This document shows, piece after piece, positions 17,461 to 26,687 of a stretch of DNA of 64,000 nt; the stretch's first letter is position 1; each line of letters starts with the position of its first letter. The position numbers and the translations under genes are program-made. The stretch spans positions 43,333 to 107,332 of the forward strand of contig NZ_FMZO01000018.1 in NCBI RefSeq assembly GCF_900101395.1, read 5' to 3'. This stretch comes from Niabella drilacis (GTDB taxonomy: Bacteria > Bacteroidota > Bacteroidia > Chitinophagales > Chitinophagaceae). The notes below the pieces were generated by a model that made no database searches, was not told where the DNA came from, and saw only the letters and a list, made by a program, of their open reading frames with translations.

Positions 17461-18438
17461 TTATTTCGCAGGAGTAATCACGATCTTACGGAACTCGATC
17501 GGTCCGTGATCACCCTGTATATAGAGCGGGCCCGGCTCTCCTTCGTTGCTATCCAGCGCCCCACCTGTAATACCCGGGATCTCCTGGTTGCTGATCACCG
17601 TTTTCCCGTTCACCACTACAGTCACCATCCTTCCTATAAGCGTAACATCATAGCTTTGCCATTGATCCGGCCCCTTGGCATTGATCTCACTGGGCGTTAG
17701 GAACCCATAAATCCCGCTGAACAATACGCTGGATGGATGCGCCTCTTTAGGGCTATCCTCGATCTGGGTTTCATAGCGACCTCTTAAATACACACCGCTG
17801 TTACTGCCTTTATGATAACGGAATTCTACATGCAGTTTAAAATCGGTAAATTTCTGATCCGAGATCAGGTTGGCACCCGAATGCGGGCTGGTAAGCACCC
17901 CGTTCTTTACGATCCACTGGTTAGCTGCCCCTACGGCTTTCCAGCCGGCCAGGTCTTTCCCGTTGAACAGGTTTATCGCTTTGCCCCAAACCGGTGCGGC
18001 ATCCCTCTTCAGCAAGGGTGCCTTTACCCCCTTCCAGTTGTATTTTTTGCCTTCGCTGGTTACTACCGTACCTTCAATTCCGCCGCCCGCCAGCGCTCCT
18101 TCGATCACAAAATCCTGGTCTCCTTCCTCCCATTGCGGAGGGATCGTAAAGCTGAATTTCCCATCGTTAAATTTCACTTTGGCAACCGGCCGGGCACTTC
18201 CCGTGATCCCTACAAAATATCCCACAAGTGTGCGGGTTCCGGACAGTTTTACTTCGAGCCAGGAAGGCGAAGGTTTGCCATCCACATCAACAGTGATATC
18301 CCAGCGACCGATCAGATCCTTTGCTTCTGCCACAGCAGCACGGGCAACCGGCGGCTTTTCCATAAAGACCGGACTGCCATAAACGGATGCCGCCCCCAAC
18401 AGGCAACTCACTCCAAAAACAAGAAAACGTTTACGCAT
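17461..18438 (-). CDS. Exported DUF1080 (3-keto-disaccharide hydrolase-like) protein
   Basis: A 325-residue protein with a signal peptide (1-21, ending VYGS). An N-terminal beta domain of unknown type (~40-140) is followed by a C-terminal DUF1080 lectin-like jelly roll (~150-325) with the family motifs FNGKDLAGW, FKLHVEFRYHKGSNSGVYLRGRYETQIEDS and the closing GPIEFRKIVI. Some DUF1080 proteins cleave 3-keto-glycosides, while many are unassigned. It lies 144 bp behind a sulfatase on the same strand, so a joint role in breaking down sulfated glycans is possible but not shown. Confidence 0.85.
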   Translation of the reverse strand: MRKRFLVFGVSCLLGAASVYGSPVFMEKPPVARAAVAEAKDLIGRWDITVDVDGKPSPSWLEVKLSGTRTLVGYFVGITGSARPVAKVKFNDGKFSFTIPPQWEEGDQDFVIEGALAGGGIEGTVVTSEGKKYNWKGVKAPLLKRDAAPVWGKAINLFNGKDLAGWKAVGAANQWIVKNGVLTSPHSGANLISDQKFTDFKLHVEFRYHKGSNSGVYLRGRYETQIEDSPKEAHPSSVLFSGIYGFLTPSEINAKGPDQWQSYDVTLIGRMVTVVVNGKTVISNQEIPGITGGALDSNEGEPGPLYIQGDHGPIEFRKIVITPAK

Positions 18439-18582
18439 AAAAATGATTAATGATTAATAATGCTTTTTTACAGCCGGCAGTGCCCAGCAGCTGCTTATAC
18501 GGCTTAACAAGAGCGGAAGATAAGATTTATTTTGCTTCCTGCCATTCCGTTTCCATAAACGGCAAACGCCCGGTAACGCGCC

Positions 18583-19938
18583 CTAATTGCCGGGATAGGC
18601 TGTAAAGCTGTCGAAAATCTTTTTGAGGGCCTCCGCCTTCTCCGGGTAACGCCCGATAAGATTTACCCGCTCGGAGGGGTCTTCCCCCAGGTTGAATAAC
18701 TCTTTTACAGCCGGCACAATCTGGCCGGTAACCGGATGCTCCCATTCCGGAGCCTCCCTGTATTTCCACTGGCCTTGCTTCACCGCCTCGGGCCGGCCAT
18801 GATTTACAATAAATACAGGGCGGTGCTGAAAGGTACCCGGGGCCATTTTATGCTCCAGTAAAGGACTGATGTCCTGCCCGTCCAGTACCGGCCCCTCCGG
18901 CAAACCGGCGCCTGTCCACCGGGCAATCGTAGGCAGTATATCCACATTGCTGATCGCATCTGTAAGGCGGTATCCTGCCGGAACCCGGTTCTTCCAGTAT
19001 ACAATAAAAGGCACACGCGCACCGCCTTCATACGACTGTGCCTTGGAGCCGCGGAATATACCGGCAGCCCCTGCATGAAAACGTTTGGTTACACCGTCCT
19101 TCTCCATCCGGGCCGGGTATTCGCTCCAGGGGCCGTTATCACTGGAGAAAATGAGAATGGTATTATCCGCCATCTTTTTCTTTTCCAGCGTTTTCCAGAT
19201 AGCGGCAAGCCCATCGTCGATTTCGGTGATCACTTTCCCCAGGGGCCCTCCCGGTTTTTCTTTAAGGCGGCTCCGCCCGGCTGCAAACGCCACCGGCAAA
19301 TGCGGCAGGTTGTGTGCCAGGTACAAAAAGAACGGCTTTCCGGGTTGCTGTTGCTCAATAAAACGGATGGATTCCTGTGTATAAAGCCCGGTCAGTAACG
19401 AGTCTGCGGGACGCTCCAGTTCCGGTGTCGTGTTCCGGAAGATCTTAATGACAGTATCGGTATTTACATAGGGGTTCCGGTAATCATGGCTGTACAGGAT
19501 CCCGTAATAAAAATCAAACCCCTGCCCATTGGGTTTGTTATATGGTTTTTGATCCCCCAGGTGCCATTTACCAACCATCCCGGTTCTATAGCCTCTTTTC
19601 TTCAGCATTTCCGCAAGGGTCACTTCTGCATCCGGCAACCCAAGTGCAGAGCCGGGCGCAATCGGATCAGGGAGATTGTATCGCGAGGCATAACGGCCGG
19701 TAAGCAGGGAGGCACGGGATGGTGTGCAGGAGGGGCTTGTAACCACATAGTTGGTCGCCAGTAAACCCTGGCCGGCCATCTTATCCAGGAAAGGCGTTTG
19801 TATCAAAGGGTTGCCATAGCAACCCAGGTCGGAGTAACCCAGGTCGTCCGTTAGCACAAACACAATATTGGGCCGCTGCTGGCCAAGCCCCCTTGCCCCG
19901 ATGAGCAACAGTAAGGCAAAAATGTAAAGATGTCGCAT
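18583..19938 (-). CDS. Exported S1-family sulfatase
   Basis: A 451-residue type I sulfatase with a signal peptide (1-20). The active-site signature [15 protein letters not shown] contains C71, to be converted to formylglycine by a maturase encoded elsewhere, with R75. D31-D32 of [12 protein letters not shown] are metal ligands, and GKWHLGD and SSDNGPW are further family motifs. It removes sulfate esters, probably from sulfated carbohydrates. The frame is open back to 19989, but the ATG at 19938 places the signal peptide first. It lies between the mechanosensitive channel (50 bp upstream) and the DUF1080 gene. Confidence 0.93.
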   Translation of the reverse strand: MRHLYIFALLLLIGARGLGQQRPNIVFVLTDDLGYSDLGCYGNPLIQTPFLDKMAGQGLLATNYVVTSPSCTPSRASLLTGRYASRYNLPDPIAPGSALGLPDAEVTLAEMLKKRGYRTGMVGKWHLGDQKPYNKPNGQGFDFYYGILYSHDYRNPYVNTDTVIKIFRNTTPELERPADSLLTGLYTQESIRFIEQQQPGKPFFLYLAHNLPHLPVAFAAGRSRLKEKPGGPLGKVITEIDDGLAAIWKTLEKKKMADNTILIFSSDNGPWSEYPARMEKDGVTKRFHAGAAGIFRGSKAQSYEGGARVPFIVYWKNRVPAGYRLTDAISNVDILPTIARWTGAGLPEGPVLDGQDISPLLEHKMAPGTFQHRPVFIVNHGRPEAVKQGQWKYREAPEWEHPVTGQIVPAVKELFNLGEDPSERVNLIGRYPEKAEALKKIFDSFTAYPGN

Positions 19939-19988
19939 GGTTATAAAATTCCTGTTTAATATTATAGGCATTGATCGTTGCACAAGCA

Positions 19989-20846
19989 TTATGCCGCCCC
20001 CCTATTTAGATCCAGTACCGCGTTCAACACTGCACTCTCTATCCGCTTTTGCCGCCGGTTGCTGCTGTCGATCGCATACAGATCGATCTTGTACTTTACA
20101 AAATCCTTCCCCAGCTCGGCGATCCTTACGATCACCTCTGCACCCGCAGTCAGATCAGGCATTGTTTTCAATACCGGGTCCAGCCTGGCGCTTAATGTTT
20201 GCACATCCATTTGCTCCGCAAGCGGCAGCTCAAACCGGACGGTAAGTTTATTGGAGATCTGCGCCGACTTGTTGATCACCGTAGCAGTAAAGACGAGGTT
20301 ATTGGGGACCAGCACCATATCCTCCTCTTCATTGAGCACCACAATATTTGCAAAAGTGATGTCAATGATCTTACCGGAATGCTCTCCGATACGGATATGA
20401 TCACCGATAGAGAACTGTTCTGAGAACATAACGATCAGCCCGCTGATCATATTGGTAATGTATTCCCTGAAAATGACCGCAATCGCCATAGCTACAATGG
20501 TCATACTGGTAATGAATTCCCTCGGATCGATCCCCAAAGCGATCATCACAGCGATAATGGCGAAAATCGCATTCAGGATAGCTGCAAGCCGGCTGATCCC
20601 TAAAACAAAATTACCCCGCACCTTATGCGCAGCATGACGCCGGTTATAAAACGCAACAATAATGAATTTCCCGATAGAAATGATCACGCTGGCCGTCAGA
20701 AAAGTATTCAACCCGTAAGCAACTTGCAACAGGTAGGGGTGCTGCGTATAAAAAGCTTCAAAGAACGGGAACGAGATGCTCAGCAGGATCCATGTTATAG
20801 CCCTGAGGATAAAAGAAACAGGTATCGTTTTTTTATGTTGCTCCAT
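19989..20846 (-). CDS. Small-conductance mechanosensitive channel (MscS family)
   Basis: A 285-residue inner-membrane protein. Transmembrane segments lie near residues 10-28, 36-60 and 80-105, followed by the pore-helix region (about 105-135: [31 protein letters not shown]). The MscS beta domain comes next ([39 protein letters not shown]), then the alpha/beta C-terminus. It opens on membrane tension to release solutes during osmotic downshock. The ATG at 20846 is preferred over the GTG one codon earlier. Its operon link to the sulfatase is uncertain. Confidence 0.9.
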   Translation of the reverse strand: MEQHKKTIPVSFILRAITWILLSISFPFFEAFYTQHPYLLQVAYGLNTFLTASVIISIGKFIIVAFYNRRHAAHKVRGNFVLGISRLAAILNAIFAIIAVMIALGIDPREFITSMTIVAMAIAVIFREYITNMISGLIVMFSEQFSIGDHIRIGEHSGKIIDITFANIVVLNEEEDMVLVPNNLVFTATVINKSAQISNKLTVRFELPLAEQMDVQTLSARLDPVLKTMPDLTAGAEVIVRIAELGKDFVKYKIDLYAIDSSNRRQKRIESAVLNAVLDLNRGAA

Positions 20847-21094
20847 CACTATCGGATTGAAGCGCCAAACTAATCAATTTGCCCGAATTTATGAACAGGA
20901 TGCTTCTGCGCCTGCTTAAAATTCCTTTGCCGGCGTTCTTATCACCCACTTTGACTGCGACTTTACTTAATTTTCCGTTGTGGCGGCCTAAGTATAAACC
21001 GGTCCCAAACCTCCGGAATACCCGGGGCCGCTCCTCTATAAAGCACTGCCATAACATTCAGGCAAACGCTTATGCACGGCTGTGGATTTTAATT

Positions 21095-21126
21095 TTTGTT
21101 CTGCAGGGCACAGCCTGTTATCTTTG
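21095..21126 (+). promoter_or_regulatory. Complete Bacteroidota promoter, TTTG-N20-TAnnTTTG
   Basis: TTTG at 21095-21098 and TATCTTTG at 21119-21126 are separated by 20 bp, matching both halves of the Bacteroidota primary-sigma consensus. The ATG follows at 21132, so the message would be essentially leaderless. Confidence 0.65.
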
Positions 21127-21131
21127 ACCTG

Positions 21132-21989
21132 ATGGAGGATACAAAAGAAGTAAACGCATTGCTGAATCTGATTGACGACCCCGATCATGAGATCTATGAG
21201 GCGGTCAGTGACCGCATTATCACTTATGGGCTGCCCATGATCCCCAACCTGGAGCACCTGTGGGAAACAACAGCCGATACCGCCGTACAGGAACGTATTG
21301 AGCTGCTGATCCACCGTTTGTATTTTTCCGGGCTGTACATCGATTTTAAAGAATGGAATGAGGCGGGCCATCATGAGCTGATGCCGGCATTGCTTTTAAT
21401 TGCCAAATTCCTTTACCCGGAACTGCAGGCAGCAAAAGTGCTGCATCATGTAGAACGCCTGCGCAGGAATATCTGGCTGGAGATCAACAATTATCTTACC
21501 CCCCTGGAACAGGTACATATTATTAACAGTATTATTTATAACTACATTGGTCTAAAGGGAAATACCAACAATGCTGACCACCCTGCGGAGTACCTGATAC
21601 CACAGGTGCTGGAATCCAAAAAAGGAAACCAGACAGGCATCGGCTCTCTTTATTTATTGCTGGTCGAGATGCTGGACATTCCCGTAAAGCTGATGCGCAT
21701 TCCGCATCAGTTTGTGCTGGGGTATTGCAGGCCGGGCCTGGGCAATGCAACGGGTAACTACGAGGTGGATTTTTTTATAGAGCCCTCCCTGGGACAGATC
21801 TTCACACATACAGACCTGCAGCACTATCTTACCAAAATTGCAGTGGAATATACGCCGGAACTGCTACGGCCCCGGTCCAACCGGGAGGTCATCCAACAGG
21901 TGCTTACAGACTTCAGGGCCTGTTTCGACAATGACCTTCAGAAAGTACAATACCAGGAACTGGGAACACTGATCCGGCTGCTGGATTAA
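21132..21989 (+). CDS. SirB1-like transglutaminase-fold protein
   Basis: A 285-residue cytosolic protein. Residues ~1-90 form a helical HEAT-like N-terminal part. Residues ~90-260 resemble the transglutaminase-like core of SirB1 proteins (GNQTGIGSLYLLLVEMLDIPVKLMRIPHQFVLGY). The usual nucleophilic Cys is absent, as in most SirB1 proteins, so catalysis is doubtful. The frame is open to 21096, but the ATG at 21132 lies right behind the promoter. Physiological role unknown. Confidence 0.8.
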   Translation: MEDTKEVNALLNLIDDPDHEIYEAVSDRIITYGLPMIPNLEHLWETTADTAVQERIELLIHRLYFSGLYIDFKEWNEAGHHELMPALLLIAKFLYPELQAAKVLHHVERLRRNIWLEINNYLTPLEQVHIINSIIYNYIGLKGNTNNADHPAEYLIPQVLESKKGNQTGIGSLYLLLVEMLDIPVKLMRIPHQFVLGYCRPGLGNATGNYEVDFFIEPSLGQIFTHTDLQHYLTKIAVEYTPELLRPRSNREVIQQVLTDFRACFDNDLQKVQYQELGTLIRLLD

Positions 21990-22183
21990 TCAGTATTCCC
22001 TGGTTTTCTTTCCTGTTTTTTTACTTTTATTGAATCATCCGGGAAGCCTTCCGCCCGCGCTGAGCTGCGGGAAAACCCGCCACACCGGAAAGTTGGCACA
22101 ACTTCACCGAAAGAAATTTGACATTTTCTTAAAGCAACCCATGCTTTTATTTGAAGGTCTAACCTATTCACAAACGTTGAATC

Positions 22184-22546
22184 ATGAAAAAATACGCGAA
22201 ATCCGTCCTTATATTTTTGATTGCGGCAGGCGCGGCCATTACCTGCAAAGCCCAGGTTGCCGCAGACTCCACCGATCAACACCTGGTTGCCGCAACAGCA
22301 CCCGGCAGCGCGGACAGCAGCAAGAGCCCGAAAGAGCTGGAAGCAAGTCTTACAAAAGCAGCCGCTGCCGCAGAAAAGGCCGCCCGCAAGATCAAAATCA
22401 TTGCAGAGCAAAAAGCCGATAAGCTCGCCAGGACCAGTCAACCCTATATTGAAAGCCTGGCGGCATCAACTGCCACCCTGATCGAAAAGCTGGCGCAGGA
22501 GCTGGACAAGATGGTAGACGAGCCTGCGCCGAAGAAAGCCCGGTAA
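22184..22546 (+). CDS. Small exported Ala/Lys-rich protein, unknown
   Basis: A 120-residue protein with a signal peptide (1-24, ending CKAQ). The mature part is rich in Ala, Lys and Glu and probably forms a long amphipathic helix (residues ~50-115: KELEASLTKAAAAAEKAARK...). No family is recognised. It could be a small periplasmic coiled-coil protein. The start is the only ATG that places the signal peptide correctly. Confidence 0.65.
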   Translation: MKKYAKSVLIFLIAAGAAITCKAQVAADSTDQHLVAATAPGSADSSKSPKELEASLTKAAAAAEKAARKIKIIAEQKADKLARTSQPYIESLAASTATLIEKLAQELDKMVDEPAPKKAR

Positions 22547-22552
22547 GTTCCT

Positions 22553-22619
22553 ATGTTTGTTTCAGGTTTCAGGTTTCAGGTTCAACGTCAGATCGTTGTG
22601 CATGCCTAAATGTTCTATT
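22553..22619 (+). repeat. Copy of the dispersed GTTTCAGG/GTTCAACGTC repeat
   Basis: ATGTTTGTTTCAGG, two further TTTCAGG units, then GGTTCAACGTCAGATCG and GTGCATGC...TGTTCTAT follow in order. The same series occurs at 34183-34240, and the TTTCAGG part occurs inverted at 13393-13430. A CTGATAACTGA segment follows near 22649. Confidence 0.55.
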
Positions 22620-22708
22620 GATGATGATTATGTTTTTCCCGATGATCAAAACTGATAACTGAAGACAGACCGCTGAAAGCTGGATACGCTCCATAGGTCC
22701 AGCGGGCA

Positions 22709-23416
22709 TTATTTCACCGGGTGGCATTCCACCGCCCCCGTCATCGTTTCAGAAAAAGCAGGGCTGATATAAGGTATGCCCAGGTTAAGTCCCCTGAGGA
22801 TCATCAGCACTGCTACAGCCGCTACAAAAAAAGGCAGGAACTTTTTAATACGGAGCCGGAGCGAAAAAGAAAGGTGATGGCCGGTAAGCATTAACATCGC
22901 CATCAGCGGAATGGTTCCCAGGCCAAATGCCGCCATAAAAACACCGGAGTCCAGGGGTCCTCCCATTACCAATGCCGCTGCAATGGCCATATAAACCAGG
23001 CCGCAGGGCAGCAACCCGTTCAGCGCGCCGATCATTAAAAAAGACAGGGGCCGGTTACGCCTCAGCAGGAAACGGGCCAGCGTCTTTTTGAGCTGCTGCT
23101 GAATCTTCCTGAATCCCTTTATTTCCGGCAGGTACCCCGGAGGAAGCAACATCATCAATAAAAAAACACCTGTGATAATGGAAAAGTATTGCTGGTACCC
23201 CGTGATGGCTACACGGTATCCGGCCCATCCCAACACTGCGCCTATTAAAAAATAAGTAACCGTTCTGCCCAGGTTATAAAACAGGATGGAAAACAGCCTT
23301 GCTGTGGATGAGGTCCCATTCAACGGGATGGACAGCGCCAGCGGACCACACATCCCGATGCAGTGAAAGCTGCCGGCCATTCCCATGCCCAACCCTGCCA
23401 GTACTGCTGCTATCAT
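22709..23416 (-). CDS. SafE/TauE-like membrane protein of the cbb3 oxidase operon
   Basis: A 235-residue membrane protein of the sulfite exporter TauE/SafE (UreH-like) family with six predicted helices and the conserved start GSFHCIGMCGPLALSIP. Members in cbb3 operons are thought to supply copper or otherwise help heme-copper centre assembly, but the exact function is not settled. It is the last gene of the oxidase operon, and its ATG directly follows the ccoH stop (TAAATG). Confidence 0.88.
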   Translation of the reverse strand: MIAAVLAGLGMGMAGSFHCIGMCGPLALSIPLNGTSSTARLFSILFYNLGRTVTYFLIGAVLGWAGYRVAITGYQQYFSIITGVFLLMMLLPPGYLPEIKGFRKIQQQLKKTLARFLLRRNRPLSFLMIGALNGLLPCGLVYMAIAAALVMGGPLDSGVFMAAFGLGTIPLMAMLMLTGHHLSFSLRLRIKKFLPFFVAAVAVLMILRGLNLGIPYISPAFSETMTGAVECHPVK

Positions 23417-23854
23417 TTACCGGATCTGAAAATTTTGTTCATGATAATAATCGACGCCCTTGCTTATCCATTCTATCCGCACCCGGTACCATCCTTTTAC
23501 AAAAGAGGCAAGAGGCAGGGAATAAACCGATTTTCCGGCAATGGCCATCGGGATCCTACGGTCTGCCTTACTGGATGATAACCTCAGGAACTCGATATGT
23601 CCTGAATCCAGGTGCTGCACTGCAATTTCCGGAAGCCGGACCCAAACCCCGCCTGCAGAATCGCTGATCATCACCGGCTGCGCCAGGGCCGCCAGTTGCT
23701 TTTTTCCGTCGATGACCTTTTGATACTTTAATTCCTTACTGTAATAATCGGCATCTATCGTTTCATTGGTCTGCCGCATTGCCAGCGCCACCATATAGGT
23801 CATTCCCGCCAGGAAAAGCGCTAATATGATCACCACCCTGATTCCCCAGTTCAT
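23417..23854 (-). CDS. ccoH: FixH/CcoH family assembly protein
   Basis: A 145-residue protein with one N-terminal transmembrane helix (about 5-24) and a periplasmic beta domain (VRLPEIAVQHLDSGHIEFLRLS, WYRVRIEWISKGVDYYHEQNF). CcoH is needed for stable assembly of cbb3-type oxidase. Its position between ccoG and safE supports the call; direct sequence resemblance is moderate. Confidence 0.85.
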   Translation of the reverse strand: MNWGIRVVIILALFLAGMTYMVALAMRQTNETIDADYYSKELKYQKVIDGKKQLAALAQPVMISDSAGGVWVRLPEIAVQHLDSGHIEFLRLSSSKADRRIPMAIAGKSVYSLPLASFVKGWYRVRIEWISKGVDYYHEQNFQIR

Positions 23855-23865
23855 AATAGACTATT

Positions 23866-25287
23866 TTAAATGAAGGGTCCTAAAAATTTTGATTTTATGG
23901 TCGCCGTTTTTTTCCCGTTGGTATAAACGCCGATCCGGATATCTGTGGAGCGGGCCTTTATTTTAGCAACCGGCACTACGATAAAGAAGGTACTGTTATT
24001 CAAACTTTCTTTTTTCAAAACATGATGGGTTGCATCAACCATGCGCACTTCGCCCGGCACAGGCCCCTCTACCCTGAACTCAAACGACACGTCCGTTCTC
24101 GTTTTATTGATGATCTTAGCCTGGAAAAGATTCGAAAGAGAGTCCTTCCCTACCTCCTGGTACAGCTGTCCCTTTACCCGGGAGATAGTCGTGTCGATAC
24201 TTTTGCGGGACAGAATAAGCGTACTCATTACTCCTACCAGGATCAGCAGCACTGCGGAATAAAACTTCATCCTTCCGTTAAACCGGAAGGCTGTTTTTTT
24301 CGAGATCTGGTTCCCTGAGGCCATCCGGATCAATCCTTCCGGCCGGCCTATCCGGAACATAACATCATTACAGGCGTCAATACAGGCTGTGCAGCCCACA
24401 CATTCCATCTGCACCCCGTTGCGGATATCGATCCCCGTAGGGCATACATGCACGCAAAGCTTGCAGTCGATACAATCACCCAGTGACTGCTCCAGTTTTT
24501 TGGTCATTTTGCCCCTTGGTTCTCCCCTGTTATAGTCATAAGACACCTGCATGGTATCCTTATCGAACAATACCCCCTGGAGCCGCCCGTAGGGGCATAC
24601 CGTGGTACAAACGATATCCCTAACAAAGGCAAAAACAAAATAAAAAAGACCTGTAAAAAATAATAACCCCGCAAAGAGACCGATATTCTCCGATACCGGG
24701 CTCCGCATCAACACCAGTACTTCATGAACCCCAAGGATATAAGAAAGAAACGTGTGGGCGATCAAAAACGAAACCATAAAAAACACCAGGTGCTTAACCG
24801 CCTTTTTGGTAAACTTCCGCAGGCTCATCGGTGCAGCGTTGAGCTTCTTCTGCTGCGATGGCGTACCCTCGATAAGCCATTCGATCTTCCGGAAAACAAA
24901 CTCCATGAACACGGTTTGGGGGCAAACCCAGCCACAAAACACACGTCCATAAATTACAGTGAACAATGCCACAAATACAATAGCCAGCACCATGGCCACC
25001 GCGAAGATGAAAAAATCGTCCGGCCAGAATATTTTCCCGAAAAGGATAAAACGGGCTTCCGGGAAATTCAGTTCCACGGCAGGCATCCCGTTGATCTTTA
25101 TAAACGGCAGGGTAAAAAACAGCAACAGGTAGCCCGCCGACAGCCATTGGCGGTAACGGTATAACTTCCCCCTGGGCTTTAATGCATATACCCAGTTGCG
25201 TTTTCCCTTTTCGTTTACATTGCTGTGCCGGTCTCTAAAGCTGTCACTGACTTTTTGCGGACCAACGGCGTCATCATCTGCCTTCAT
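23866..25287 (-). CDS. ccoG: cbb3 oxidase accessory protein CcoG (polyferredoxin)
   Basis: A 473-residue membrane iron-sulfur protein of the RdxA/FixG/CcoG family. Membrane segments lie in the first 220 residues, with the NapH-like CGWVCPQ and CTTVCPYGR motifs. Two 4Fe-4S clusters follow: CIDCKLCVHVCP and CVGCTACIDACN. Another helix and an Ig-like C-terminal domain (~370-473) complete it. CcoG reduces Cu(II) for the CuB centre of cbb3 oxidase. It is in the operon, 26 bp after ccoP. Confidence 0.95.
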   Translation of the reverse strand: MKADDDAVGPQKVSDSFRDRHSNVNEKGKRNWVYALKPRGKLYRYRQWLSAGYLLLFFTLPFIKINGMPAVELNFPEARFILFGKIFWPDDFFIFAVAMVLAIVFVALFTVIYGRVFCGWVCPQTVFMEFVFRKIEWLIEGTPSQQKKLNAAPMSLRKFTKKAVKHLVFFMVSFLIAHTFLSYILGVHEVLVLMRSPVSENIGLFAGLLFFTGLFYFVFAFVRDIVCTTVCPYGRLQGVLFDKDTMQVSYDYNRGEPRGKMTKKLEQSLGDCIDCKLCVHVCPTGIDIRNGVQMECVGCTACIDACNDVMFRIGRPEGLIRMASGNQISKKTAFRFNGRMKFYSAVLLILVGVMSTLILSRKSIDTTISRVKGQLYQEVGKDSLSNLFQAKIINKTRTDVSFEFRVEGPVPGEVRMVDATHHVLKKESLNNSTFFIVVPVAKIKARSTDIRIGVYTNGKKTATIKSKFLGPFI

Positions 25288-25313
25288 CCTTGTGTATTTC
25301 TTTTTTTAATGAG

Positions 25314-26495
25314 TTACCGGGCTGCGCTGCTATCACTTTTTACAGCGGCGCCTGTACTATCGGCCCCGGCGGCCGCTTCCTTATAGATATCCCCCTGCGG
25401 CTCTTTTGCCCCCTGGGGATTAGTGCCGTGGATCGATTTGATATAGCTGGCGATCTCTGCAATCTGTTCGGCAGAAAAAACATCTTTCCAGCTCATCATT
25501 CCTTTTTCAACCACACCCAGTTTGATGGTTTTAAATACCTCCTTTACGGAACCACCATGCAGCCAGTAATCATCAGTAAGGTTGGGACCTACCCCGCCCT
25601 GTCCTGCGTTTCCGTGGCAGGCTGTACAGTTAGCCGTGTATAACTTCTTGCCGGCCTCAATGCCGGCAGCATCGGCCATTACCACGGTATTCTCGTTTAC
25701 GGCATCTCCTTTTGATTTTAAATAGGAGGCTACTTTCAGGTTTCCCTTTGTAACAGCGATCTCGTATTCCTCGTATTGATTGGGTGCGGCGTGCAGCACA
25801 TGATACCGCCACAGGTAGCCGATACCAAATACAATGGAGGCGATAAAGGCAATGGTAAACCAGGGCGGTGTAGCATTATCCAGCTCCCGGATGCCATCAT
25901 AACTATGCCCAACATCCAGCGCATCCTCCTCTTCTATCGGCTTCAGCTTATTGGCCCTGCTCCACCAGGTGCGCAGCCCCTTATAGCGTTCCTTTTTGGC
26001 CACTGCATGGGCTTTACGCAATTCTTCTATGCCGGTAAAAAAGCGGATCCAGTAGATAAAGGCAAAAATGGTAAGCAGCTCCAACGCAATAACCCCTACC
26101 AAAATATAGCGCAGGACCTTTGCTTCGGTAAACGGGTTGGGAACCGCGGTAACAGCCGCCGCGTCCTCCTGTCCGAATACCTGCATGCCCACAAATACCG
26201 CCGCAAGCGTTAACAGGGGTTTGAGGTATTCCGGGCCTTTGTTTTTCCCCTTGTCCTCATTTGCAGCCTGAACTTTTTTCCGTTCGCGGTACACATCTAT
26301 AGATGCCCTCAGCGTAAAGCCCAGCATCCCGATGATCAGCAACAGGAAAATGATCACGATCAGCAGTACCATATTTACATCCAGTAGCAGCCGGGGCGTT
26401 TGCTGCGCCTGGTCTGCCGCCATGGCCGGCAGCGCTGTGCAGGCGCTTATCCCGGCAAACAGCATCACTTTTTTTAAACATTGTTTTTTCTTCAT
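25314..26495 (-). CDS. ccoP: cbb3-type cytochrome c oxidase subunit III (CcoP)
   Basis: A 393-residue membrane-anchored cytochrome c. A hydrophobic leader (1-27) and a helix (~35-58) precede helices near 130-150 and 210-230 and one c-type heme domain with CTACH near residue 290. Proteobacterial CcoP normally has two hemes; one is typical of Bacteroidota. An earlier ATG at 26516 would overlap ccoQ by 14 nt; the ATG at 26495 gives a standard leader (MKKKQCLKK) and no overlap. The C-terminal tail is rich in Ala and Ser. Confidence 0.94.
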   Translation of the reverse strand: MKKKQCLKKVMLFAGISACTALPAMAADQAQQTPRLLLDVNMVLLIVIIFLLLIIGMLGFTLRASIDVYRERKKVQAANEDKGKNKGPEYLKPLLTLAAVFVGMQVFGQEDAAAVTAVPNPFTEAKVLRYILVGVIALELLTIFAFIYWIRFFTGIEELRKAHAVAKKERYKGLRTWWSRANKLKPIEEEDALDVGHSYDGIRELDNATPPWFTIAFIASIVFGIGYLWRYHVLHAAPNQYEEYEIAVTKGNLKVASYLKSKGDAVNENTVVMADAAGIEAGKKLYTANCTACHGNAGQGGVGPNLTDDYWLHGGSVKEVFKTIKLGVVEKGMMSWKDVFSAEQIAEIASYIKSIHGTNPQGAKEPQGDIYKEAAAGADSTGAAVKSDSSAAR

Positions 26496-26502
26496 TGCAG
26501 CT

Positions 26503-26670
26503 TTATTTAAATTCATCAAATGGCAGGTTTTCCATTTCCGAAATGCTCTCCTTGCTGGTCTTCATCGCATAGATAAAAACGGCTATGAACAGTGCCGAAA
26601 ATAATACCAGTGAAATAACCGGGTAGATGCTTACCCCGCTGATCTTTTCTAAATAGTTTATAAATTTCAT
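26503..26670 (-). CDS. ccoQ: CcoQ-like small cbb3 oxidase subunit
   Basis: A 55-residue protein read directly from the minus strand. It starts MKFINYLEKISGVSIYP, continues into one membrane helix (about 16-38) and ends in an acidic tail (SEMENLPFDEFK). Size, single helix and place between the catalytic subunit and ccoP match CcoQ/FixQ, which stabilises the complex. Sequence in this family is weakly conserved, so the call rests mainly on context. Confidence 0.82.
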   Translation of the reverse strand: MKFINYLEKISGVSIYPVISLVLFSALFIAVFIYAMKTSKESISEMENLPFDEFK

Positions 26671-26687
26671 AATAACAATTGTCCGGG

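Noticed and set aside
17812..18450. 212-codon open frame opposite the DUF1080 gene
   Set aside because: Antisense to a well-supported gene and without recognisable motifs.
20879..21127. 82-codon open frame before the SirB1-like gene
   Set aside because: It overlaps the promoter region of the next gene and lacks any domain or signal.
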